A stretch of DNA of 6,397 bases from Rickettsiales bacterium. Lineage in GTDB: Bacteria; Pseudomonadota; Alphaproteobacteria; Rickettsiales; UBA1997. Made by a program: the position numbers and the translations under genes. The notes below the pieces were generated by a model. It did not search any database. It was not told where the DNA came from and saw only the letters and a list, made by a program, of their open reading frames with translations. Shown piece after piece: positions 1 through 6,304 of the stretch (its first letter is position 1; each line of letters opens with the position of its first letter). Where the stretch lies: assembly GCA_947496905.1 (NCBI GenBank), contig CANMEW010000075.1, positions 1 to 6,397 on the forward strand, given 5' to 3'.

Positions 1-1
1 G

Positions 2-17
2 GGTTTTCAGAGGTTCC
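2..17. repeat. Terminal arm of a second copy of the 4425-4565 palindromic element
   Basis: The bases GGTTTTCAGAGGTTCC match the right terminal inverted repeat of the full element at 4549-4565, except for one fewer T in the T run. The rest of this copy would lie outside the window, to the left. It sits about 60 bases beyond the 3' end of the tRNA gene, so like the full copy it lies downstream of a gene's 3' end. The similarity is read directly from the sequence. That it is a copy of the same element, and not a stray terminal repeat, is inference because only one arm is visible. Confidence 0.7.
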
Positions 18-79
18 TAGAGAGATTTTGAATTGAGGGAGGTTGTGCAACAAAGCCCATTTTTGGGTATTTTTGTAAA

Positions 80-155
80 TGGTGGAGCTGACGGGAGTCG
101 AACCCGTGACCTCTTGCATGCCATGCAAGCGCGCTACCAACTGCGCTACAGCCCC
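80..155 (-). tRNA. tRNA-Ala, anticodon GGC, CCA encoded
   Basis: On the minus strand this is a complete 76-nt tRNA running from 155 to 80. The acceptor stem GGGGCTG pairs with CAGCTCC (one G-U). The D arm contains AGCGCAGTTGGTAGCGC, and the anticodon stem CTTGC/GCAAG encloses the loop ATGGCAT. The T arm is CGGGTTCGACTCCCG, the discriminator base is A, and the 3' CCA is encoded (80-82). The loop gives anticodon GGC, which reads GCC and GCU alanine codons. It lies downstream of ribD on the same strand, separated by a repeat-rich spacer. Its first 15 nt (155-141) are part of an 84-bp direct repeat found again at 376-459. Downstream, only a weak 4-bp hairpin (CCCA/TGGG, near 57-68) could serve as terminator. 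Confidence 0.97.
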
Positions 156-224
156 GTAAATAAATTAACTCATCATCACATCGCTTTTCTCGCTTCACTC
201 GAAGACGATGCGATGTCTGGGTTT
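141..224 (-). repeat. 84-bp direct repeat, copy 1 (includes tRNA-Ala 5' end)
   Basis: Identical over 84 bases to 376-459, at an offset of exactly 235. The match breaks at both ends (140 versus 375, and 225 versus 460). It covers the first 15 nt of tRNA-Ala and 69 nt of upstream sequence. On the minus strand it can form a hairpin with arms at 206-215 and 174-183 (CATCGCATCG with CGATGTGATG), closed by one G-U wobble. The plus strand would have an A-C mismatch at that pair, so pairing favours RNA transcribed from the minus strand. A short inner stem CTTC/GAAG lies inside the loop. Confidence 0.95.
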
Positions 225-268
225 GCGGTCGCTGCCTGGGCTCAGCACAGCTTCGCCCGCATCTTACT

Positions 269-293
269 CAAATTGCGCGTTAAGCACAATTTG
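269..293 (-). other. Hairpin in the ribD-tRNA spacer
   Basis: On the minus strand CAAATTGTGC, loop TTAAC, GCGCAATTTG forms a 10-bp stem with one G-U pair. On the plus strand that pair would be C-A, so the structure suits minus-strand RNA. There is no T tract behind it, so it is not a standard terminator. The surrounding 225-330 is richer in G+C than the neighbouring genes and contains a further small palindrome, GGAAGC-AA-GCTTCC, at about 297-310. I see no credible protein-coding gene in the 156-429 stretch. It may be part of a repeat element or a structured transcript, but I cannot assign it to an RNA family. Confidence 0.55.
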
Positions 294-340
294 CCGGAAG
301 CAAGCTTCCTGTCGTGCGCGCCCTGAACCCGTTCTCACTA

Positions 341-361
341 AAAACGATCAATGATCGTTTT
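341..361. terminator. AT-flanked palindrome, possible terminator downstream of ribD
   Basis: A perfect 10-bp inverted repeat (AAAACGATCA and TGATCGTTTT) is separated by a single base; a realistic loop would be three bases on a 9-bp stem. In the minus direction the stem ends in a run of five T, so it could terminate transcripts leaving ribD (stop at 430) before the tRNA. The G+C core is short (CGATC), so termination would be weak. It could equally be a protein-binding palindrome or part of the repeat unit. Confidence 0.4.
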
Positions 362-375
362 CTTAACGTTCGAAC

Positions 376-459
376 CTGCGCTACAGCCCCGTAAATAAAT
401 TAACTCATCATCACATCGCTTTTCTCGCTTCACTCGAAGACGATGCGATGTCTGGGTTT
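376..459 (-). repeat. 84-bp direct repeat, copy 2 (overlaps the ribD 3' end)
   Basis: Exact second copy of 141-224. Positions 433-459 encode the last nine residues of RibD (KPRHRIVFE), and the stop TGA is at 430-432. The minus-strand hairpin (arms 441-450 and 409-418) therefore straddles the ribD stop codon. At its other end, 376-390 is a duplicate of the 5' 15 nt of tRNA-Ala, running straight into GTTCGAAC (375-368), which resembles a tRNA T loop. This could be the scar of a tRNA copy with an internal deletion, though the T-arm resemblance may be chance. Confidence 0.95.
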
Positions 460-1545
460 AACGTAAATCTCGATTAGGTCGTCACCAATTTCACGAATTT
501 CTTTTTTTGAAAATCCATTTAGGGCGTCAGAAATTTTAGAAAAATTCATCGCGCCGATTGCTGAAATTCCATCATCGCCGATGATTTTTTTACTCCTCAT
601 CCACACCAACTCATCAACTAAATTTTCTTGTAAAAACTGAGTGGCAATGTTTTTTCCACCTTCAACGAGCACAGAATTTACGCCGCTTACGCAAAGTTTT
701 TGTAGCGCATCTCTCAAGTCAACCCCTCCCTCTTTTTCTTCGCAAAAAATTAACTCGATGCTCGGAATGGAAAAATTTTTATCCCGAGCATTAGTCAGAA
801 TAATTGTCGGAATTTTTTGAGCTGTTTGAAAAATTGTTGAGCTCAAATCGAAGTCTAAACTTTTTGAAATAACCACTCTTTTTGGTGAAAAACTTTCTAG
901 TCCGGCGATGCGGCAATCAAGGCTAGGATTGTCTTTTCGAACTGTTTCTGCGCCAACTAAAATTGCGTCATTAATTGAGCGCAGGTGATGTGAAAATTGT
1001 CGCGATTTTTCTGACGTAATCCATTTGCTGTCGAAGGTTTTTGTGGCGATTTTTCCGTCCAGACTGGTTGCTAATTTCAGTGTGACGAAGGGCAGTCCAC
1101 TTATTCGTGACTGAAAAAATCCGCGATTAATTTCTTTCGCCTCACTTTCTAAAACTCCGCAAACCACGTCTATTCCGGCCTCGCGCAATTTTGCAATTCC
1201 TTCGCCATCAACTCTTTTGTCGGGATCAAGAGTCGCAATCACCACTTTTTTGAATTTGTATTTTATTATTTTTTCAACACAGGGCGGAGTTTGACCAAAA
1301 TGGGAACATGGCTCGAGAGTAACATAAAGGGTTGCGCCTTTTAAACTTTCTTCTTGTCCAATTTTCTCAATCGCGACTTCCTCAGCATGAGGACGTCCAT
1401 TTTTTGCCGTCACTCCGCTAGAAATAATTTTTTCATCTTTGACAATTACGCAGCCCACAACTGGATTTGGCGCGGTTCTCCCAAGATTTTTTTTCGCCAA
1501 ATTAAGCGCGTAAGCAATAAATTTTTCGTCGAGATTTTTTACCAC
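430..1545 (-). CDS. ribD: Bifunctional riboflavin biosynthesis protein RibD (deaminase/reductase)
   Basis: RibD carries out the two steps after GTP cyclohydrolase II in riboflavin synthesis: deamination of the pyrimidine ring, then NADPH-dependent reduction of the ribosyl chain. The protein is 371 residues, the usual length for the fused form. The N-terminal deaminase domain (about 5-145) has GRTAPNPVVGCVIV at 22-35, the zinc motif H53-A-E55, and P79-C80 to C89 (PCSHFGQTPPC). The reductase domain (about 148-365) has VTLKLATSLDGKIA, WITSEKSR, DAILVGAETVRKDNP and LVEGGKNIATQFL. The start is a GTG at 1545, the only start that keeps the whole domain; there is no clear Shine-Dalgarno sequence. It is divergent from the lipoprotein gene with only 9 bp between starts. 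The normal family end falls near IEIYVKP; the last nine residues come from an 84-bp repeat. Confidence 0.96.
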   Translation of the reverse strand: MVKNLDEKFIAYALNLAKKNLGRTAPNPVVGCVIVKDEKIISSGVTAKNGRPHAEEVAIEKIGQEESLKGATLYVTLEPCSHFGQTPPCVEKIIKYKFKKVVIATLDPDKRVDGEGIAKLREAGIDVVCGVLESEAKEINRGFFQSRISGLPFVTLKLATSLDGKIATKTFDSKWITSEKSRQFSHHLRSINDAILVGAETVRKDNPSLDCRIAGLESFSPKRVVISKSLDFDLSSTIFQTAQKIPTIILTNARDKNFSIPSIELIFCEEKEGGVDLRDALQKLCVSGVNSVLVEGGKNIATQFLQENLVDELVWMRSKKIIGDDGISAIGAMNFSKISDALNGFSKKEIREIGDDLIEIYVKPRHRIVFE

Positions 1546-1554
1546 AATTTTTAA

Positions 1555-1959
1555 ATGTTCAGAGTTTGTTTTTTACTGGGTGCCATTGGCATTTTAATAT
1601 TCACCTCTTCCTGCGAAAGAGATAAAAGAGAGGCTTATCTTTACGACAAGCCCGGCTTTGACAGCGGAATGATGCCGAAAGATCCAAATCCAAATTTACC
1701 AACAAGAGTTGTGCCGAATTACTACCAACCTCAACCCTATCCCTACCAAGCACCACAACAAAATTATCAGCAACAAATCCTTCCTCCGGGATCAAGATTT
1801 TATTCTAACCCTTACGCCATTCCTCCTGCGGAATATTATCCGCCGCAATATGACGTTGATCAATATTACGTTCCACCAACTTATTCCAACAATATCGAGC
1901 CGCCGATGGTGCAGCCGCAAGCGGAAGAGCGTCCGCGATCTCGCGGGACTTTTTTTTAA
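1555..1959 (+). CDS. Putative small Pro/Tyr/Gln-rich lipoprotein, function unknown
   Basis: I do not recognise this 134-residue protein as a named family. It begins with a short hydrophobic signal (MFRVCFLLGAIGILIFTSSC). Cys20 after T-S-S is a plausible lipidation site, although position -3 is Thr and not the usual Leu. The mature part has a charged stretch (ERDKREAYLYDK), then a low-complexity region (about 50-118) dense in Pro, Tyr and Gln with YYQPQPYPYQ and YYPPQY motifs, and a basic end (RPRSRGTFF). This suggests an extended, disordered envelope-attached protein. The ATG at 1555 keeps the signal peptide intact but has no good Shine-Dalgarno sequence. A glutaredoxin gene follows 24 bp after the stop, so the two may be co-transcribed. 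Reality as a gene is likely, since the frame is open, signal-bearing and sits in a gene-sized gap. Confidence 0.75.
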   Translation: MFRVCFLLGAIGILIFTSSCERDKREAYLYDKPGFDSGMMPKDPNPNLPTRVVPNYYQPQPYPYQAPQQNYQQQILPPGSRFYSNPYAIPPAEYYPPQYDVDQYYVPPTYSNNIEPPMVQPQAEERPRSRGTFF

Positions 1960-1983
1960 ACCGTTCCTAAATCTGTGTAATCC

Positions 1984-2235
1984 ATGCCAAAAATCATCAT
2001 CTACAGCAAAGAGATCTGTCCCTATTGTGTCAGAGCCAAAGCGCTTCTACAAAGAAAGAATCAAGTCTTTGAAGAAATAAAAATTACTGATGACCAAACA
2101 AAAGAAGAGATGATTAAAAAATCCGGCGGGCGCATGACTGTTCCGCAAATTTTTATTGGCGACCTTCATGTGGGTGGGTGCGATGATCTCTACGCGTTAG
2201 ACGCGGAAGGTAAGCTCGACGAATTGTTAAAATAA
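1984..2235 (+). CDS. grxC: Glutaredoxin, dithiol class (GrxC-like)
   Basis: An 83-residue glutaredoxin, the normal size for the bacterial Grx3 class. It uses glutathione to reduce protein disulfides and mixed disulfides in the cytoplasm. The thioredoxin-fold beta strand KIIIYSK leads to the dithiol active site C12-P-Y-C15. The cis-proline motif T52-V-P54 and the glutathione-contacting G64-G-C-D-D68 are both present. The CPYC site places it with dithiol glutaredoxins and not with the monothiol CGFS iron-sulfur carriers. The ATG at 1984 gives the standard N-terminus; no obvious ribosome binding site precedes it. It lies between the putative lipoprotein and groES on the same strand. Confidence 0.95.
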   Translation: MPKIIIYSKEICPYCVRAKALLQRKNQVFEEIKITDDQTKEEMIKKSGGRMTVPQIFIGDLHVGGCDDLYALDAEGKLDELLK

Positions 2236-2245
2236 TTTCTCTCCT

Positions 2246-2273
2246 CTTGTAAGGCAGTCAAAAATTACTAGAT
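2246..2273 (+). promoter_or_regulatory. Candidate heat-shock-type promoter of groESL
   Basis: In the 92-bp gap between the glutaredoxin stop and groES there is CTTG (2246-2249), and 18 nt further on CTAGAT (2268-2273). This loosely resembles alphaproteobacterial RpoH promoters, which have a CTTG -35 core. As a housekeeping promoter it would score poorly (TTGTAA with a weak -10). I saw no CIRCE operator (TTAGCACTC-N9-GAGTGCTAA), so HrcA control is not supported here. The leader of about 50 nt before the groES ATG is pyrimidine- and A-rich without a Shine-Dalgarno sequence. The assignment rests on pattern matching by eye and is weak. Confidence 0.3.
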
Positions 2274-2327
2274 CAGGGTCTGCTGTTCACATTTTTTCCA
2301 ATCCTCAACCTAAAACTTAAACTAAAC

Positions 2328-2618
2328 ATGAAAGTCAGACCTTTACATGATCGCGTTCTTGTTGAGCGCATCGAAGCCGAAAGCAAAACTGCTGGCGGCA
2401 TTATTATCCCAGACACCGCAAAAGAAAAACCAGCTGAAGGCAAAGTTATCGCTATTGGCGAAGGTACTCGTGATGACCACGGCAAAAGAGTTGCTCTCGA
2501 CGTTAAAAAAGGTGACCGCGTTTTATTCGCAAAATGGGGTGGAACCGAAGTTAAAGTTGATGGCAAAGAGCTGATCATCATGAAAGAATCCGACATTCTC
2601 GCAATCATCGAATCATAA
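2328..2618 (+). CDS. groES: Co-chaperonin GroES (Hsp10)
   Basis: A 96-residue GroES, matching the usual length. The heptameric lid caps the GroEL ring and drives substrate release into the folding chamber. Diagnostic features are the N-terminus [15 protein letters not shown], the mobile loop (about 17-35) with the GroEL-contacting hydrophobic tripeptide in GGIIIP, the central [17 protein letters not shown], and the C-terminal [15 protein letters not shown]. It is followed by groEL after 25 bp, the conserved operon order. The ATG at 2328 gives the standard N-terminus even though no ribosome binding site is seen. Confidence 0.99.
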   Translation: MKVRPLHDRVLVERIEAESKTAGGIIIPDTAKEKPAEGKVIAIGEGTRDDHGKRVALDVKKGDRVLFAKWGGTEVKVDGKELIIMKESDILAIIES

Positions 2619-2622
2619 TTAA

Positions 2623-4296
<1,674 letters not shown>

Positions 4297-4318
4297 GTTA
4301 ATCAAACCCAATAAGACT

Positions 4319-4358
4319 AAAAAAACCTCGGTTCCGAAATTCGGAGCCGAGGTTTTTT
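4319..4358 (+). terminator. Rho-independent terminator of groESL, probably bidirectional
   Basis: It begins 22 bp after the groEL stop. CCTCGGTTCCGA (4326-4337) pairs with TCGGAGCCGAGG (4341-4352) to give a 12-bp stem with one U-G pair and an AAT loop. The stem is flanked by an A run and a six-T run that extend it. The U-G wobble is A-C on the other strand, so the plus direction is optimal. The symmetric A and T runs should still let it stop transcripts arriving from the RDD gene on the minus strand. Confidence 0.93.
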
Positions 4359-4420
4359 ATTTTTGGGTTTTTTATTTTTGTGTGGGTCGCCTGTCAAATT
4401 CGCGGTCTTTTGTAGAATTC

Positions 4421-4569
4421 TTATGGAACCTCTGAAAAACCTAGATTTTTCGAGAAATTTTTAGGCAACAAATTTTTGAGCAGGAAAGCGTACCTTGATG
4501 TACGTGCTCGCGAAAAAATTTGGTAACGAAAAAATTTCCGGAAAAGATGGTTTTTCAGAGGTTCCTTAT
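4421..4569. mobile_element. MITE-like 141-bp palindrome (4425-4565) with TTAT target duplication
   Basis: The element runs from GGAACCTCTGAAAAACC (4425-4441) to its exact reverse complement (4549-4565), a perfect 17-bp terminal inverted repeat. Internally the two halves stay complementary with interruptions (AAATTTTT and CAAATTTTT blocks in both arms), and the apex is CGTAC-CTTGAT-GTACG (4489-4504). The whole can fold into one long imperfect hairpin. Both sides carry TTAT (4421-4424 and 4566-4569), as expected for a 4-bp target-site duplication. It encodes no protein, so transposition would need an enzyme supplied in trans. The right TTAT contains the RDD stop codon (TAA on the minus strand). 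One arm of a second copy lies at 2-17. The short stretch 4359-4424 to its left holds no recognisable feature. Confidence 0.75.
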
Positions 4570-5228
4570 TTACTCCAAGGCCATTTCGCTGTGGTCTTAG
4601 CATTCAGCAAAAATGTTCTGCAAATCAGGTCATAAGCAGTGGTTTTTCTTTTGGTAAAAAGATGAATTTGTACCCAAATGACGAAGGTGATTCCGAAAAA
4701 AACATTGGCCTCGGACGCAGTCACTACCTGAAAGAAAGTAAGGTCACTTCTGAGTTGGTAACTCACCAAATAAAAAATGTAGGCGAAAGGTAAGACCGAC
4801 AGAAAATAATGCCCCATCCCCAATCCGAAGCTGATTTTGGAATCCTCATTTTTTACCATCACAATCTTCAACAAGCGTTTTCCGATTGTTCCCTGCCAAG
4901 CTGAGGCATTAAGGCCGGCATGGTAAAATGTGCCAACTAAAATCACGATCGCGTAGAAAGTTAGGGCGCTGAAAAAGATGCTGTTATTCAAAATGAAGTC
5001 GATGTGTTCAGGAGTATTCTTGATGGTCTCTGTTCCGAAATGATCTTTGAATTCCTGCATAAAATTTATTACCGCTTGGTTTATCCAGAGCGTTCCCAAG
5101 GTTTGCATGACGATGACGCGCAAGAATAAAACTATCCAGATATCGATTCCGGCTGCGATGCTGCGACGAAAAGAGGAGGCATATTTTTCTACCACAGAAG
5201 TTTTTCCCAAAAATTTTTCAATGTTCAT
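4566..5228 (-). CDS. RDD-family integral membrane protein
   Basis: A 220-residue multi-spanning membrane protein carrying the RDD domain signature. There is an Arg before the first helix and Asp within it (R21-R22 to D29 in RRSIAAGIDIWIVLFL). The central W111-Q-G-T-I-G-K-R-L-L-K-I motif corresponds to the family's GQTxGKRLLGI. Near the C-terminus is AYDLICRTFLL (198-208), where the family has a conserved D and R. Hydrophobic segments lie at about 27-48, 84-102, 140-157 and 174-192. The function of most RDD proteins is unknown; some are linked to ion transport, and I would not go further. The ATG at 5228 lies 11 bp inside the end of thiL (shared bases ATGAACATTGA), implying translational coupling. 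The stop codon directly abuts the palindromic element at 4425-4565. Confidence 0.88.
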   Translation of the reverse strand: MNIEKFLGKTSVVEKYASSFRRSIAAGIDIWIVLFLRVIVMQTLGTLWINQAVINFMQEFKDHFGTETIKNTPEHIDFILNNSIFFSALTFYAIVILVGTFYHAGLNASAWQGTIGKRLLKIVMVKNEDSKISFGLGMGHYFLSVLPFAYIFYLVSYQLRSDLTFFQVVTASEANVFFGITFVIWVQIHLFTKRKTTAYDLICRTFLLNAKTTAKWPWSK

Positions 5229-6198
5229 AGCCGAATTTTTTAATTTTTATTTTGTGATTTTTTTTGTCGCGAAGGGTGATTTTTGGTGTAGAGCTAGCAG
5301 CTGCTCTTAGCTCGCCAATGCAGGTTAAATCTAATTTTAATTCCTTGGCGAGATCAGAAATTTTTGTCAGATTTTTTTTAGGAGAAGTAAAAATTAATTC
5401 GTAATCGTCGCCAGATGAAAGCAAGTCCAGCTTACTTAGAGCCAGATTTTTTTTCAGAATTTTTTCTACTACAGTAGAGCATGGAATTTTTTCGAGATGA
5501 ATTTCTGCATCTAATTTTGAAGTCTGACAAATGTGCCTCAGATCAGACAGTAAGCCATCAGACACATCAATTGCGCAAATGGATAATTTTTTTTTGAGTA
5601 GCTGCTGTCCCAATAAAATTCTTGGTGATGGAGAAAAATGACGCTCCAACAAAAATTTTTTTTCTGCCTCGCTAAAGTTTTTAAAATTTTTGTGATGTGT
5701 TAGTCCAGCATCGCCAATGCTGCCGGAAACAAAAATTAAATCTCCGTCTTTTGCTTGGCTGCGAGATAAAATTTTACCTTTCTTTACTGAGCCAAAAATT
5801 GTCACGGAGAAGAAAAGCCTTTCCGCCGACACAGTATCTCCACCAATTAAGCGCAGACCAAATTTCTCCTGAACATGTTTTAGCCCGCGAGAGAATTCGC
5901 GCAGAAAAACTTCGTCGGTATTTTTATTTTTAGAAAAGCCGAGCATGTAATGAAGTGGCTTCGCTCCTGCTGCGGCAAGATCAGACAAATTTGTTAATAA
6001 CAGCTTGGAAGCTATTTTAAACCCGCCATTTTTTCGCAAGAAATGTACGTCTTCAACAAGCATGTCCTTGCTTGCCACAAGCTCTTCATCTTTTTTTAAT
6101 GCGATTCGCGCAACATCGTCAGACAAGCCTTGAGCAGCTTTATGATTTTCTGTGAGCGGCTTAAAAAATTTTTCAATTAACTGAAATTCCTTCGTCAT
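5218..6198 (-). CDS. thiL: Thiamine-monophosphate kinase ThiL
   Basis: ThiL phosphorylates thiamine monophosphate with ATP to make thiamine pyrophosphate, the last step of the pathway. The 326-residue length is typical. It belongs to the PurM/ThiL ATP-binding fold. Metal and nucleotide motifs are G24-L-S-D27-D28 and S43-K-D45-M-L-V-E-D-V-H-F (compare family TDMLVEGVHF; the G to D change at 50 is a small departure). Further ones are N70-L-S-D-L-A-A-A-G-A-K-P81, G119-G-D-T-V123, I210-D-V-S-D-G-L-L-S-D-L220 and S261-S-G-D-D-Y-E-L-I-F-T271. The ATG at 6198 is preceded by AGGAG with a suitable spacing. It is first in a two-gene unit with the RDD gene and divergent from kbl. Confidence 0.97.
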   Translation of the reverse strand: MTKEFQLIEKFFKPLTENHKAAQGLSDDVARIALKKDEELVASKDMLVEDVHFLRKNGGFKIASKLLLTNLSDLAAAGAKPLHYMLGFSKNKNTDEVFLREFSRGLKHVQEKFGLRLIGGDTVSAERLFFSVTIFGSVKKGKILSRSQAKDGDLIFVSGSIGDAGLTHHKNFKNFSEAEKKFLLERHFSPSPRILLGQQLLKKKLSICAIDVSDGLLSDLRHICQTSKLDAEIHLEKIPCSTVVEKILKKNLALSKLDLLSSGDDYELIFTSPKKNLTKISDLAKELKLDLTCIGELRAAASSTPKITLRDKKNHKIKIKKFGYEH

Positions 6199-6199
6199 T

Positions 6200-6241
6200 A
6201 TACCAGAGCTCCTTGAAACCTGAACTTCTCAGCTCTGGTAT
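6200..6241 (-). promoter_or_regulatory. thiL leader hairpin overlapping its ribosome binding site
   Basis: A perfect 11-bp inverted repeat, ATACCAGAGCT (6200-6210) and AGCTCTGGTAT (6231-6241), has a 20-nt spacer. On the thiL strand the Shine-Dalgarno AAGGAG (plus-strand positions 6209-6214) lies at the base of the loop and its last bases belong to the 3' arm. The arm ends one base before the start codon (6196-6198). Folding would therefore compete with ribosome binding, so a translational control role is plausible. It could also be a DNA palindrome bound by a regulator, or simply part of a repeat that also includes 6242-6280. Confidence 0.6.
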
Positions 6242-6280
6242 GCGGGGTTCCCCACAACGTGGGGCGCGGCGAGTGCCGCG
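6242..6280. repeat. G+C-rich double hairpin in the thiL-kbl intergenic region
   Basis: Two hairpins lie side by side: CCCCAC-AAC-GTGGGG (6250-6264) and CGCGGC-GAGT-GCCGCG (6265-6280). A competing GGGG-TT-CCCC pairing lies at 6244-6253. The stretch is strikingly G+C-rich in an A+T-rich window. No immediate T run follows in either direction, so these are not standard terminators. With the 6200-6241 hairpin they form one block resembling an extragenic palindromic repeat. I cannot name the family and see only one copy here. Confidence 0.6.
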
Positions 6281-6304
6281 TAAAAACTTAAATTTTTTAG
6301 AAAC

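Noticed and set aside
7..198. Minus-strand 63-codon open frame
   Set aside because: It translates the tRNA itself (GCSAVGSALAWHARGHGFDSRQLH), a typical artefact.
33..326. Plus-strand 97-codon open frame
   Set aside because: Its GADGSRTRDLLHA and YQLRYSP portion is simply the antisense of the tRNA-Ala gene, a well-known source of false proteins; the rest runs through repeat DNA.
141..459. CRISPR array or prophage att sites
   Set aside because: Only two long repeats with a single spacer, no cas genes, no integrase, and the wrong end of the tRNA is duplicated.
2236..2327. CIRCE operator upstream of groES
   Set aside because: No TTAGCACTC/GAGTGCTAA inverted repeat is present in the gap.
6190..6300. 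TPP riboswitch before thiL
   Set aside because: Fragments of the consensus appear, but no ACCTGA follows the CTGAGA on the same strand, the CCAG partner of CTGG is missing, and the CTGG pairs upstream instead.
6265..6300. Terminator at the CGCGGC/GCCGCG stem
   Set aside because: It is followed by TAAAAACTT, not a T run, and it lies between divergent gene starts where a terminator would be unexpected.
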